From the NCBI RefSeq assembly GCF_000750955.1, contig NZ_CCEJ010000004.1:1-64000 (forward strand): DNA of 64,000 nucleotides, written 5' to 3'. Each line of letters starts with the position of its first letter. Positions within the stretch are counted from its first letter, which is position 1. Source of the stretch: Criblamydia sequanensis CRIB-18. Its GTDB lineage: Bacteria; Chlamydiota; Chlamydiia; Chlamydiales; Criblamydiaceae. Made by a program: the position numbers and the translations under genes. Of this stretch, positions 19,112 through 28,935 are shown piece after piece. The notes beneath the pieces are model-generated. The model did not search any database and had not been told where the DNA came from. It saw only the letters and a list, made by a program, of their open reading frames with translations.

Positions 19112-19693
19112 CTACTTTTCCAGCTTCTTCAGAAATTCCGCTAATTTCTTACCCATTTTTTTTGCGCTTTCCTGCTTTTTTGGATCCTTAAAGGAACCAT
19201 CTTCAAGAAAAGCTTCTCCAGCATTCGGTATAGCTAGCTGTTCCGGTAAAACAATCACATTGATATTTCCTAAAAGTGACCTTAAGTGGACAAGTCCCCT
19301 TAAACCTCCTAGATTGCCGGGAGAGGCGCTCATGATAACTGCCACCTTGTCTATAAAGGGTTCAAGATAAACTTTGTCGCTAGGATGCGGTCTTGAAATC
19401 CAGTCGATTGTATTTTTTAAAACGCCTGAAATAGAGCTGTTATATTCAGGAGAGGCAATAAGTAAACCCTGATGCTCTTTCATCAAATTTTTTAGGGTCA
19501 GGGCGTTTTCAGGAAGGCCATTTTTATCCTCATCTTCTTGATTATAAATCGGCAACGGGTAATCTTCTAAATCAATGACTGTAATATCCGCACCTTCTTC
19601 TTTGGCCCCAAGAGCTGCATTACGAAGTAGTTTCTTATTGAAAGAATCCTTTCTTAAACTTCCTGCAAAACATAAAATTTTCGGTTTTTTCAT
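19112..19693 (-). CDS. NADPH-dependent FMN reductase
   Basis: 193 residues, one flavodoxin-like domain. FMN-phosphate loop GSLRKDSFNKKL (residues 11-22) and the SPEYNSSISGVLKNTIDWIS segment (about 81-100) are characteristic of the ChrR/YieF quinone and chromate reductase group, which uses NAD(P)H to reduce quinones, flavins or metals and limits oxidative damage. Length is normal and nothing is missing. The C-terminal 20 residues are Lys-rich. It is monocistronic. Confidence 0.9.
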   Translation of the reverse strand: MKKPKILCFAGSLRKDSFNKKLLRNAALGAKEEGADITVIDLEDYPLPIYNQEDEDKNGLPENALTLKNLMKEHQGLLIASPEYNSSISGVLKNTIDWISRPHPSDKVYLEPFIDKVAVIMSASPGNLGGLRGLVHLRSLLGNINVIVLPEQLAIPNAGEAFLEDGSFKDPKKQESAKKMGKKLAEFLKKLEK

Positions 19694-19824
19694 TTTCTTA
19701 CACCTATTTTTAAGCTATTAAACAAAGTTTAAAAAGTTAACGTCAAGGGTAAAATACTATTTTTATATTTATTTTATTTCTTTAGCTTTGACGGTATATT
19801 TGAGAGAACTTTTAAGGAATAAAC

Positions 19825-20658
19825 ATGCAACCTGTAATTTTTCATATTTTATTATTAAGTTTAGTATTCTTTTTTCAAGACGTTTACCCAGAACACCCTC
19901 TTCTTGAAAGAGTAGAATCAAATATTGCTATCAGTTCTACTGAAAAAAAGGCTTGCCTTCCCTTCTTAATGAGAGACAACCATCCTATAAAACCTATTCT
20001 GGATAAATTATTCCAGGATCGTGTCGTCTTTAATTTGGAAACTTTTCTAAAGGCTGGTTTTAAAATTATCTCGGACCTTCCGCAAAAAAAAATTATCGTC
20101 GCGACCCACCCTGAACTTGGTGGGTTTGTCGTCAAAGTTTTCTTGGATTCTGTTCCTGTAAATAAAAATGGAGACCCTAATTGGAAATGGCTTTATAGAC
20201 GCGCTTTTCTAGCTTCTCAAATCCGTAAGTTCATAAAAAAAAATAACATTAATCGATTTAGGGGGGTTCATAAATGGCTTTACCCCCTGCCTAATAACCA
20301 AAAAGAAGGCATCGATAATCATTGGGTACTGGTTGCTGAAAAAATGCCCTTGCGCTCCCCTCTTGATTGTTTGGAATTTTGGAAGACAAAGGTAAAAGTA
20401 CAAGACTTAAAAGAACTTTACAAAATTATGAAGCATTGCGGCGGTCAAAGTTATAGGCCGGATAATATTCCGATAACTATCGATGGCAGATTTGTTTTTA
20501 TCGATACTGAGTATCCTCACTTACCCCCTATATACAAAGAAATACTTCCCTATATTTCTGATGAAATGGGTTCATTTTGGAAACTACATGTTCTTTCGCA
20601 TGAGCTAAGTCAAAGCTCATCAATAGATAGTCTTGCTCGAAAAAGGAAAAAAATCTAA
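19825..20658 (+). CDS. Exported or signal-bearing protein of unknown function, possibly kinase-like
   Basis: 277 residues. The N-terminus (1-22) looks like a signal peptide or anchor. The body has features that recall a worn protein-kinase-like fold: a strand with a lysine (VVKVFLD), a hinge-like VLVAEKMPL, and near residues 211-230 YRPDNIPITIDGRF followed by VFIDTE, in the position of a catalytic loop and metal-binding acidic residue. No HRD or DFG is present and I cannot assign a family. aaggaa lies 7 bases before the ATG. Next is a small membrane protein gene 36 bases away on the same strand, so they may be co-transcribed. Confidence 0.55.
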   Translation: MQPVIFHILLLSLVFFFQDVYPEHPLLERVESNIAISSTEKKACLPFLMRDNHPIKPILDKLFQDRVVFNLETFLKAGFKIISDLPQKKIIVATHPELGGFVVKVFLDSVPVNKNGDPNWKWLYRRAFLASQIRKFIKKNNINRFRGVHKWLYPLPNNQKEGIDNHWVLVAEKMPLRSPLDCLEFWKTKVKVQDLKELYKIMKHCGGQSYRPDNIPITIDGRFVFIDTEYPHLPPIYKEILPYISDEMGSFWKLHVLSHELSQSSSIDSLARKRKKI

Positions 20659-20694
20659 AACTCAATTCATCTAAAGACTCAAAGAAGGATATCT

Positions 20695-21111
20695 ATGGGA
20701 AAGGGATTACTTTATTTTCTAGCGGGAGTTTTTGGAGCTCTTGTAACAGATGTATTTATACTGATTTTTGGCACTCTTCCTGTAAAAAGCATTTTGGGAG
20801 TTGAGTTCGCACCTGAAATCGATTTAATTGCGCTCTCAGTAGATCTTTTCTCAGGCGGGCTATTCGGACTCTTATTTTTCCTCCCCTTTCTAAATTCAAA
20901 CCCTATTGTAAAAGGAGCCTGTATTAGCGTTATCCCCTTTCTTTTTCACTTATTTATTAAAAACAGGCTCCTGGGAGACTTTTCAGCTTTTACCCCGGAC
21001 ACCAACCTCACGGTTATAGGATTGATGTTTGCCTTTGACCTGTTTTGGGGATTAATGAGTGGTAGCTTCTTAGCTTTTGTAGAAGACTCGAAGAAGCTGC
21101 CTTTAAAATAA
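20695..21111 (+). CDS. Small integral membrane protein, unknown function
   Basis: 138 residues with four likely membrane helices (about 4-27, 45-68, 76-92, 104-127). Gly-rich helix contacts are present but there is no recognised motif. gaagga lies 6 bases before the ATG. It is probably co-transcribed with the gene 36 bases upstream, and ends 9 bases from a convergent small gene. Confidence 0.6.
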   Translation: MGKGLLYFLAGVFGALVTDVFILIFGTLPVKSILGVEFAPEIDLIALSVDLFSGGLFGLLFFLPFLNSNPIVKGACISVIPFLFHLFIKNRLLGDFSAFTPDTNLTVIGLMFAFDLFWGLMSGSFLAFVEDSKKLPLK

Positions 21112-21120
21112 AAGTTCAGC

Positions 21121-21318
21121 TCAAGAATTATTTTTTAAATAGTAAGAAAGCGAATCGAGGGTTTTCATATCATAAATATACTGCTTTTCTTCGACGGAGC
21201 ATTTTCCGCAGGAAAGGGACTCTTTTGACACGAAAAAACCGTCAATTGAGAAAGCAACTAAGATGCAGACTAATAAACTTAAAGAAAATAGGACGCGAAG
21301 CTTTGCAAAATTAAACAT
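21121..21318 (-). CDS. Small membrane protein with CxxC tail (65 aa)
   Basis: The start at 21318 is chosen because AGGAGG lies 6 bases upstream; a longer frame to 21438 lacks a ribosome site. The 65-residue product has one membrane helix (about 8-28) followed by SCGKC (36-40, CxxC) and a polar tail. It could be a small envelope or redox-active protein; no family is recognised. Confidence 0.6.
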   Translation of the reverse strand: MFNFAKLRVLFSLSLLVCILVAFSIDGFFVSKESLSCGKCSVEEKQYIYDMKTLDSLSYYLKNNS

Positions 21319-21596
21319 TTCAAACCTCCTTTCACTAGATCGCTCGGCAGGAGTTTTGAGACCATAAGGGGCGGATGTTCTGAGAAAACAACAAAATTTA
21401 TGCTTTTTTGAATCTAAATTAATTATATCCAAAAACATGCGTCATCATTTCAAAAAAAATGATTAAAACGCTCTTTTTTCCTATATTGTCAATCGGCCAA
21501 TTTTTCGCGAGAAAAAATTAATATCTCAACTTCCCTTTATCTATTAAAATTATATTAAAACATAGAGCCTTAATGATTTAAGATGATCGTAATGTT

Positions 21597-22391
21597 TTAA
21601 GAATTTCTTGAAAGGCTTACTCTCCAATTAAATAAAAGTACACTTGTTGCTTGTGATACGTTTAGAGAATCTATTTTCCCAAACATTTTTATATACAATT
21701 TTTTATCGGCTTGTTCGCTTAATAAAGTTCTAACCCCTTCTCCTTCCGAACCAAGAATAAGCAAAGTTTTCTTATTAAATGTAAAAGTATCCAAGGGGAC
21801 TGCCTCTTTTGAAATTTCAGCAGTTATTACCTCAAAGCCCTCCTCTTTAAATTTTTTTACAGCCTCAACAAGATTTGAAACTTTTAATAAAGGCATTAAA
21901 AGAGAGGCCCCAACGCTTGCCTTGCTAACCGCAGCTGTCAAGTCAACCCCCCTATTTTTGGAATAAATCACCCCCGAAACTCCAAAACACTCTGAAGCTC
22001 TTAGAATGGCTCCAAAATTATGCGGGTCGTAGATGGAATCTAGAGCCACATACAACTGGCTTTCGTCAGCATTTTTAGTCGTTTTTTCAATAAATTCCAG
22101 AGGGTCATGATAGAAAAAAGGTTTAACCTTGGCCGCATACCCTTGATGAGAGTCTGATTGCAGCTGTTCTGTTAAATAATCTTTTGAAACCCAATTAATG
22201 TGAATCCCTTCTTTTTCAGCAGCGCGAACAATCGGGTCGTCCCTTTGATGCGATTTTGCTATAAAAATTTCTTTAATAGAGCGGGAGCTATACTTTAAAG
22301 CTTCTTCAATAGAGTGTTTTCCCATAACCCAATCAGAGGACGAGGATTGTTTTTTTTCACTTTGCGGTTTTTTTTTAAAGAAGCGAGTCAT
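21597..22391 (-). CDS. rlmB: 23S rRNA 2'-O-methyltransferase, RlmB/TrmH (SpoU) family
   Basis: 264 residues from the ATG at 22391 (a TTG three codons earlier is possible; neither has a clear ribosome site). The first 25 residues are basic. Then comes the L30e-like substrate-binding domain (WVMGKHSIEEAL) and the SPOUT knot with its three motifs: DPHNFGAILRASECFG, LILGSEGEGVR and IDSLNVSQATSVLLF. Such enzymes methylate the ribose of a guanosine or uridine in rRNA or tRNA using S-adenosylmethionine; RlmB (Gm2251) is the likeliest, but paralogues cannot be excluded. Monocistronic. Confidence 0.9.
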   Translation of the reverse strand: MTRFFKKKPQSEKKQSSSSDWVMGKHSIEEALKYSSRSIKEIFIAKSHQRDDPIVRAAEKEGIHINWVSKDYLTEQLQSDSHQGYAAKVKPFFYHDPLEFIEKTTKNADESQLYVALDSIYDPHNFGAILRASECFGVSGVIYSKNRGVDLTAAVSKASVGASLLMPLLKVSNLVEAVKKFKEEGFEVITAEISKEAVPLDTFTFNKKTLLILGSEGEGVRTLLSEQADKKLYIKMFGKIDSLNVSQATSVLLFNWRVSLSRNS

Positions 22392-22508
22392 AGTATCCAA
22401 GAGTAAAGTTGTAAATTACATCTAATAGAATAAAGAAATCTAGCTTACATAACACTAAAATTATCAAGCAAAAGACTTGATAGCAAACGAGCGGTGGGAT
22501 AGTTTTTT

Positions 22509-24473
22509 ATGTTAAAAGTTGGCCTCCACGAAATATTTGAACAGATGAGTTACTGTCCCGGAGAGACGGAAGTTACGCTAAAAGAAAATAAAGAAGGCGG
22601 TTTTTCAATCGCCCTTCATAGAAAGCCAAGATCTTTATCCCCAACTTACATCCCTTTTCACTCATGCAAATTAATCAATCTAAACCCTGTCGGAGATGAA
22701 AATAGGACGACCCTTGAAATTTTTAAAAGGATGGTTCTGTCTTTAAGCGGGGACTCTAGCGTTTTGAATGACCTCAAAATCTTCAATAAACTTGAAAAGA
22801 AGATCCAATTTGAAAAACCTTTAAAAGCAAGGTTCATAAGAAAATGCTATCAGACAATTATAGGGTTAAAACTGGCTAGCTATAAAAAAGTCGCTGCTTT
22901 TTGCAAAGAAACAGATATCCTTATTTTTAAGGATAAGTCTTTTGAAGCGGCTTCTCAAGGCCTATTATCCAAAGAAAAAGAAGTTCATAAAGAGGCCTGG
23001 GTAGCCTTAAAGAAAGAATTAGTTTTAGAATGGGGAAAAGAACGTGTAAAAAGAGTCACTCAAAAATATAAAATTTCCTTTAAGGAAAATATTAAAAAAG
23101 AAACTCCATTAAGAAGAAAACATATAAAACTCCTTTTAATCGGGCTTTCAGACTATCAAAGAAGCGATCTTGAAGCTTCATTTAAACGTTTAATAAAAGT
23201 AGCGAAAAACAAGTTAGCTATTGAAAGGCTGCCCTCTCTTGAATTAAAAAAATTACAAGCTAAATATCCGAACTTTAAAGACCCAGACCTTCAAAAAAAA
23301 ATCAGGGAGCTCTTTTTATCAAACCTTGCTGATTCTTTTTTAGATTTGCCCTTGGAGCTTCAATCTTTCATCCAAGAGCTTGCTTTTTTAAGCTCTGATG
23401 AACTCGAATCTTCTTTTCTTGGAACAAGAAAAGAAGGGATTGTAAATGGCTCTCAATCCAATTTAAGGGCTCAATTAATATATAATCCCTCCTCTCTTGA
23501 CGAAGAGCGGCTTTATCTTTATCAAACAATTTGGGATGCTCCTTTTCGAATTTCTGAAGAAAGATTCGAATTATTTTTTTTAGAATTAATGACAAAATGC
23601 CTATCAAAAAAAGAACTTTTTGAAGGCTGTTTTATCCCTTATCCTGATAAAGAGGCTTCTCTTTTTTATTATGTAGACATGAGACTTGCAAACGGAAAGT
23701 CAAAATTGGGATACTACCTTCGGTCTGTTTTTGAAGAGCTGAAGGACCTTTTTGTTTTCAGAGGGACCTCTCTTGACCCCTCAATGACCGGAGCTTTAGG
23801 AAGTTTACTCTCCGATCTCTACCCTCTTAAACCTCCCGGTTCTCTTTGGCAAAAAGCAAGCAGGCATGAGGAAAACCGGATTTTTTCTTCTTCGAATAAA
23901 ACTATTTTAGTTTCAGGGCATAGCTTAGGAGGATGTCTCTCTATGTTTGCTTCCCTAGAATTCTTTTTAACCCAAAATAGTCGTTCCCTAAATCGAAAAT
24001 TTAAAATCAGAACCTTTGATACCCCGAAAATTGATGAAGAATCCACGGAAAAATTTGCAAGTTGGTGTCAAACAAATCAGATATCGATTAAGCACTATAT
24101 TAATCGTAAAGATTTGTTTCCGAAATTTGGCGGCAACTCCCTTCTTGGAAAAAATGCGCGTGGGATTAAAGGTTTAGTGGTCCTCCTATCGCCAAGAGAG
24201 TCGAAAAGCCCTTTAGCGCTTAAGTCGACCCATACCCATCTTTTTTTTAAAAATAATAACTTCGAGTCTGAAACTATGGCTATAGAAGAATATTTAAAGG
24301 AAAGCTCCCATCTTGAAAAAGTTCGTGTTTTTGGAGGCTTCTTTCTTTTTCCTATGATTTTTGCTTTTTTTATTCTTAAACGATTTTTCTGGGGTTGGAG
24401 CGGATCTCCGGCAATCTGCAAATTGTTATTTTTAAAATCAATCCAATACTTAGCTAAAGTTCAGGAAAAGTAG
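22509..24473 (+). CDS. Class-3 lipase-like alpha/beta-hydrolase with long N-terminal region
   Basis: 654 residues. Residues 1-380 are mostly helical and unlike known domains. From about 380 the class-3 lipase layout appears: VFRGT (416-420, oxyanion region), nucleophile elbow GHSLGG (470-475, Ser472), a strand FDTPKI, then NRKDLFPKFGG with candidate acid Asp535 and a candidate His at 575 or 577. A hydrophobic segment (about 604-622) near the C-terminus could anchor it. The probable activity is hydrolysis of acylglycerol or phospholipid. The Ser elbow is strong evidence; the rest of the triad is inferred from order. Not obviously secreted by Sec. Monocistronic. Confidence 0.75.
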   Translation: MLKVGLHEIFEQMSYCPGETEVTLKENKEGGFSIALHRKPRSLSPTYIPFHSCKLINLNPVGDENRTTLEIFKRMVLSLSGDSSVLNDLKIFNKLEKKIQFEKPLKARFIRKCYQTIIGLKLASYKKVAAFCKETDILIFKDKSFEAASQGLLSKEKEVHKEAWVALKKELVLEWGKERVKRVTQKYKISFKENIKKETPLRRKHIKLLLIGLSDYQRSDLEASFKRLIKVAKNKLAIERLPSLELKKLQAKYPNFKDPDLQKKIRELFLSNLADSFLDLPLELQSFIQELAFLSSDELESSFLGTRKEGIVNGSQSNLRAQLIYNPSSLDEERLYLYQTIWDAPFRISEERFELFFLELMTKCLSKKELFEGCFIPYPDKEASLFYYVDMRLANGKSKLGYYLRSVFEELKDLFVFRGTSLDPSMTGALGSLLSDLYPLKPPGSLWQKASRHEENRIFSSSNKTILVSGHSLGGCLSMFASLEFFLTQNSRSLNRKFKIRTFDTPKIDEESTEKFASWCQTNQISIKHYINRKDLFPKFGGNSLLGKNARGIKGLVVLLSPRESKSPLALKSTHTHLFFKNNNFESETMAIEEYLKESSHLEKVRVFGGFFLFPMIFAFFILKRFFWGWSGSPAICKLLFLKSIQYLAKVQEK

Positions 24474-24687
24474 CTTTTTCCCTTCTTAGAATTCTTGCTT
24501 CGGATTGTAAGAACAAGGTATGCTTTCAGCCTGAAAGTTTTAATTATTAAATCAACCAAAACCTTAGTTTTAGTTTAAAATTAAAATATGTTCTTTCATA
24601 TTTATAATTCCTTAATAATCTTATTATACACTTAGTTTGCTTATTATATTTTATATTAAGATTTTTCACTTTTGAAAGAGATTGTTC

Positions 24688-27426
24688 ATGGTCACAAATA
24701 TAAATCCTATCCCTTCCTTTGTTTTACCTATTCCCCTATCTAACGATCTTAAAACACCTCCCCTTAATGTGGCTCTCCCTAAAGCTCCGCAAGAACCCTC
24801 ATTTTTCAAAAAATTAGGTCGCTTGGTTGTAGACATTGTTTTCCTTTGCACGCTGATTCCTTTTGTTATACGTCTTATCGTTAGGCGAATCAGCATGGAA
24901 AATCATAACAAATTACTTTATGAACTCCAGGAATTAAAATGGAGAGGCCTTATTCCGTCCGACTACGGAAATGCATTAATGATTTTACATGCCGACAGCA
25001 ACGAATTAAAAAGAATTACAGAAGAGCTTCTCTCATCTTTACCTGAAAGCAAAACAAAAGGCCTAAATCAGCCGGAGCTTCTTGAATTAATTCAAAAGTC
25101 ACCCCATCTCGGCTTTAAAAAATTAAAAGAACATCTTCAAATTGCAAGTTTTTACGAATTACAACATGTGACTCTTCTACAGGATTCCCCTATTTTAAAA
25201 GGACAAGCGTCCAGAATTCAGAAGATTTTCTCTGATTTTAGTGAAGGGGTGCTAACTCCCGAAAACAAGAAAAAAGAACTCTATCAATCTATTTTAAAAG
25301 AACGCTCCATCACTTTGATCTCAAACTGGATTGAGAAGAAAAGAGTTAATGGAGAAATCTCAAGCTTGGAAGCAAAAAGCCTAAGGAAGGGTTTAAGTGA
25401 TCCTCAAAATTTCTTATCACGAATGAAAGAATTGGCGGCTCAAAAAGTAGATGAAAATGGCGAAAAAATCGGTAAGTACTTTTGGAAAGAGCTTTTAGAA
25501 ACCTTAGATCAAATAGATGGCAAGAAAAGCACTGAAGAGATTGGGAAGCTATTAAATTCCATTTATTTTTATGAAGACACACTCAGTTTTTTAACTCGAG
25601 TTCAAGAGTCCGTTTTAAGGACGGGTCAAATAACAGAAAACGATAAAAGGGAATTATTTGCCCTAGAAGCTAGATTTATAGATGCAGCCGTAATTGACCT
25701 CGCCTACAACCCCAAGCTAGAGTATAGCTTTAGACAGGTTTTAGGCCAAATCCGAGGCAGACTAAGAAATATCAGCGACACTCTCAACTCAGAAGAAATT
25801 GATCATGAAGTGGTTTCAAAACAAGATGAAAAAGATCATGAACACTCTCTTTGCGGCTGTCACTTCTCTTTTGCCGATAGAAAAATTAAGCAGATCGATC
25901 TGCCAAAACAAGATATCATTCAAAGGCAAATAGTCGATATCTCAAGAAGCAGGCTTAACCTTTTAGCGAATATAAAAAAGCAGCAAGATGAAAAAGCAGA
26001 ACTTAAACTCGAACGCGGCCGTGTCACTGATTTAACTCGCCTAGGTGAAATAGAATTAAAGATAGCGGCTTTAAAAGCTAAAGTTTCAGAGCTTAAAGCC
26101 AAAGCTAAGGACTTGGAAGACTCAGAGAAGGGACAAAAAGAGATTATCCAAGGTGTGGCAAAGCCTGCGATTTTAGGCTTTACCTGCAGTTTTGGCGCAG
26201 GCCATAATATGGCATGCCAAGGGGTCGCTAAACTTCTTGGAAATAGAAACATTCATTTTGGATGCGCTGATTTGACAACAGATGTCTTACTCCCGGCTTC
26301 TTTTATTCAAAATCTTGGAAAAAAGTTCGGTCAGGATTGGAGAATGACAGACGCCTTAAATTACATTGCCAGAAAGCAATTGTTCATCTTGCCGCGCATA
26401 TTCAAATGGTTTGAAAGCTTCTTAGGTTCAATTTTTTCAATTTTTAAAAGCAATAGGGCAGAAGCCCCTGTCGATTCCTACGAGAAAGAGCTTTTAAGAA
26501 AGCGTATTTTACTGGAAAATCCGGATCAAATTTTTGCTTTTTACCATATGGATTTAAAAGCGGTTCTGGAAGTGGCGGAAGAAATGGGGCTGCCCGTAAC
26601 TTATATCGCGACCGACCTTAACACTAAGATGGAAGAGCTTTTTGGCGATATTCCGCCTTCACATCCGAATTTTACAGTGGTGACAGCTTCTAATTTGCCA
26701 ATTTCTTTAAAAACAGCAAGTCCAATCCATAAATCCAAAGTCAAAGTATCTTCCGGGGCTGCAAGACCTCTTATTTATAAGAAAACGGAAGAGGCAGAGA
26801 TTGAAAAAATGAGGAAAGAGAGAAACCTTGGTAAAGATGACCCTGTGGTTATGTTTATGGCGGGCGGCAATGGAGGCCATTTTCCTTTCCCTGAGGCATT
26901 ATGCTTTAGCAAAACTTGGGATAAACGAATCCACCTATCTTTGATTCTCGGAGCCTCAACAGAATTTGGAACGAGGTTTGATAGGCTCGTGAAAGAAGGT
27001 ATCCTCAAAAAGGAAGGGGCTTATTATAAGGGCTCAAATCCTCTTGTAACCATTGAGCTTGTTAAAGATCCGGCTGCCGGAACCCTCGCTTGCCCCTACT
27101 TTGTTGGCGAAGGCGAGCTTAGCAAAATGTATGATCTTTGCGATGTTGTTTTCTCAAAGCCGGGCGGATCCACAATTGTTGAAACACAAATTAAAAATAA
27201 AGTTCTCCTCATCGACCATAGACAACCTCTATTACCATGGGAGAATGACAACTTAGATGAAATGTTAAAATCAGGAAGAGGGCTTGAGCTCAAAAAAGAG
27301 ACCGATTTTGAAAGCGAATTAAAGGCGTCTCTTACAAGAGTTCAGGAAAGAAAACTTGTCCGTGAGGAGCAAGCTCCCCCCCTTGCCGAGGTGTTAGAAG
27401 ATTTAATAAAAAATAAAAACAGGTAA
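24688..27426 (+). CDS. GT28-type glycosyltransferase (MurG/MGDG synthase-like) with long N-terminal region
   Basis: 912 residues from the ATG at 24688 (gaaagag 7 bases upstream; a TTG two codons earlier is open). The N-terminus is proline-rich with one membrane segment (about 46-68), then some 420 helical residues including a Lys/Glu coiled coil (about 425-488). The catalytic part starts with GFTCSFGAGHNMAC (about 497-510, like the GGGH loop of MGDG synthases), followed by a long helical insert, FMAGGNGGHFPFPEA, and the donor site SKPGGSTIVETQ (823-834) with an NDN segment. It probably transfers a sugar to a lipid or cell-envelope acceptor, and the anchor fits. Sugar and acceptor are unknown. 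Operon with the next gene (2-base gap). Confidence 0.8.
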   Translation: MVTNINPIPSFVLPIPLSNDLKTPPLNVALPKAPQEPSFFKKLGRLVVDIVFLCTLIPFVIRLIVRRISMENHNKLLYELQELKWRGLIPSDYGNALMILHADSNELKRITEELLSSLPESKTKGLNQPELLELIQKSPHLGFKKLKEHLQIASFYELQHVTLLQDSPILKGQASRIQKIFSDFSEGVLTPENKKKELYQSILKERSITLISNWIEKKRVNGEISSLEAKSLRKGLSDPQNFLSRMKELAAQKVDENGEKIGKYFWKELLETLDQIDGKKSTEEIGKLLNSIYFYEDTLSFLTRVQESVLRTGQITENDKRELFALEARFIDAAVIDLAYNPKLEYSFRQVLGQIRGRLRNISDTLNSEEIDHEVVSKQDEKDHEHSLCGCHFSFADRKIKQIDLPKQDIIQRQIVDISRSRLNLLANIKKQQDEKAELKLERGRVTDLTRLGEIELKIAALKAKVSELKAKAKDLEDSEKGQKEIIQGVAKPAILGFTCSFGAGHNMACQGVAKLLGNRNIHFGCADLTTDVLLPASFIQNLGKKFGQDWRMTDALNYIARKQLFILPRIFKWFESFLGSIFSIFKSNRAEAPVDSYEKELLRKRILLENPDQIFAFYHMDLKAVLEVAEEMGLPVTYIATDLNTKMEELFGDIPPSHPNFTVVTASNLPISLKTASPIHKSKVKVSSGAARPLIYKKTEEAEIEKMRKERNLGKDDPVVMFMAGGNGGHFPFPEALCFSKTWDKRIHLSLILGASTEFGTRFDRLVKEGILKKEGAYYKGSNPLVTIELVKDPAAGTLACPYFVGEGELSKMYDLCDVVFSKPGGSTIVETQIKNKVLLIDHRQPLLPWENDNLDEMLKSGRGLELKKETDFESELKASLTRVQERKLVREEQAPPLAEVLEDLIKNKNR

Positions 27427-27428
27427 AT

Positions 27429-28895
27429 ATGAATATTAGCCTTCATAATCAATATCAGCCAAACCTTAATGGCCTCAATTTTGATCAAGAAAAGATAACA
27501 GATGGGCCCGCACGAGAAAAAGATTGGCAAACAGTTGAAAGGTCTGTCCAGTATCTTAAAGACATTGATACAGTTATGGGCTCCCAGGATTTTGATCCGG
27601 ATAACAATTTTATCGCTCAGAATGAAGAGGCTTATGACCTAACTTATAAAGCGCAGCAAACCATCCGAAAATTACGCCAATCTAAAGATTTAACACCTGC
27701 TTTAAAAGCTGCAGCTGAGCGTATTGAAAGAGTGGTTCTATCCTTAAGATTAGGTCTTGGTATAAGCGCTGATGATTTAGAAGCCTTTCCAGGCTATGAA
27801 GCTTTCATAAAAGCCAACCATTGGCATTATAAAGCGACTCGTTATAATCAAGTCTTTACGATGACAGATGAGGGCCATCCAAGTGTTCTTTTTAATGACA
27901 GGATGATTCCTTTTAGAAAGCTTTTAAAGAAAAAACATACAGAAGGGACTTTTAAAGGTCTTCCTGTTGTAAATCCAAGAACCATGAGATTAAATGGGGC
28001 TAGCATTATTCAAAAAGGCGTTATCTTAAAACCGCAAAAAAATGCGACACACCTTTTTTCCCATGAAACGGTAGATCCTTCCGAGTATGACAATGAATAC
28101 GTTTTTCAAATCAACACTTCGTTAAAAGATTTAGAGGAAGCTAAGCAAGTTAAAGGAGAAGAGGGGCAAGTAAAACCTCGTTTTACAGGCGACCATTGCT
28201 GGATAGAACTTAAAAAACCAAACGGTAAAGTTTACTCCTGGGGTGTTGTTAGACCCGCCATAACGCCATTTCAAGGGGTCTTGCAGGGCAGCAAAATGAT
28301 GCTTAATGGAGCCGCTGTCGTCCCGGATGAATACACTTCTTTAGAGAAAAAAGAAAATAATGTGCTTTCAACTGAATTTAAAATATCAAAAGAGCAGCAC
28401 AAGGCCATAAAAGGTCAAATTAATAAAATGAATAAGGAAGGCATTCCTTTCTGCGCCATAACAGGTCTTACCTGCCAAGGACATGCGGTACACTTTGCTT
28501 CAAAGCTTGGAATAAAAGCCGAGGGCGAAATGACAGTGGCAACTTTTGTTGGCAAAAACTTGTTTAGTAAATCGATTATCCGTTTTTATCAAAAATTTGT
28601 TCCGGGCTTTATAAGAGCTGCTTTTACCTACATCGCCGACTTCTTCTTAGGAGTTGTTTTAAGGCTTTTTGGACAGATTCATGCTAAAGAATCTAAAGTC
28701 TCTCAACTTTTTGGCACTGAGTATGACGGTTTCCTCCCAAGCTTTTGGAATATCTTCCAGCCGGTCGTGGTTCAACACCCGGTAAGCATGAGAGAGTGGC
28801 AAAGAAAAGTCGAAGCTTATCGAGCAAGCGAAGATGGTCAAAAAGCAGGCCGTTTCGCTCTTCCCCCTCAATTTCAACTGCCGGCAACGATCTAA
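27429..28895 (+). CDS. Operon partner of the glycosyltransferase; possible permuted papain-like fold
   Basis: 488 residues, no recognised family. The N-terminal third is helical. GDHCWIEL-KPNGKVYSWG (around 254-271) resembles the His-bearing strand pair of permuted NlpC/P60 (LRAT-like) enzymes, and IPFCAITGLTCQGHAVHFAS (339-358) resembles the following Asn-Cys helix, giving His256 and Cys349 as candidate catalytic residues. A hydrophobic stretch (about 400-420) follows, then a polar tail. The start is 2 bases after the glycosyltransferase stop, with aggt ahead of it, so they are translated together and may act on the same lipid or glycan. The fold is inference from motif spacing only. Confidence 0.6.
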   Translation: MNISLHNQYQPNLNGLNFDQEKITDGPAREKDWQTVERSVQYLKDIDTVMGSQDFDPDNNFIAQNEEAYDLTYKAQQTIRKLRQSKDLTPALKAAAERIERVVLSLRLGLGISADDLEAFPGYEAFIKANHWHYKATRYNQVFTMTDEGHPSVLFNDRMIPFRKLLKKKHTEGTFKGLPVVNPRTMRLNGASIIQKGVILKPQKNATHLFSHETVDPSEYDNEYVFQINTSLKDLEEAKQVKGEEGQVKPRFTGDHCWIELKKPNGKVYSWGVVRPAITPFQGVLQGSKMMLNGAAVVPDEYTSLEKKENNVLSTEFKISKEQHKAIKGQINKMNKEGIPFCAITGLTCQGHAVHFASKLGIKAEGEMTVATFVGKNLFSKSIIRFYQKFVPGFIRAAFTYIADFFLGVVLRLFGQIHAKESKVSQLFGTEYDGFLPSFWNIFQPVVVQHPVSMREWQRKVEAYRASEDGQKAGRFALPPQFQLPATI

Positions 28896-28902
28896 TTCAA
28901 TC

Positions 28903-28935
28903 AATCGCCAAGGGTCTTTCCTTGGCGATTTTCGT
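28903..28935 (+). terminator. Rho-independent-type hairpin after the glycosyltransferase operon
   Basis: A perfect 11-bp stem aatcgccaagg / ccttggcgatt with a 6-base loop starts 7 bases after the stop; the right arm runs into a short T-rich stretch. Confidence 0.75.
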
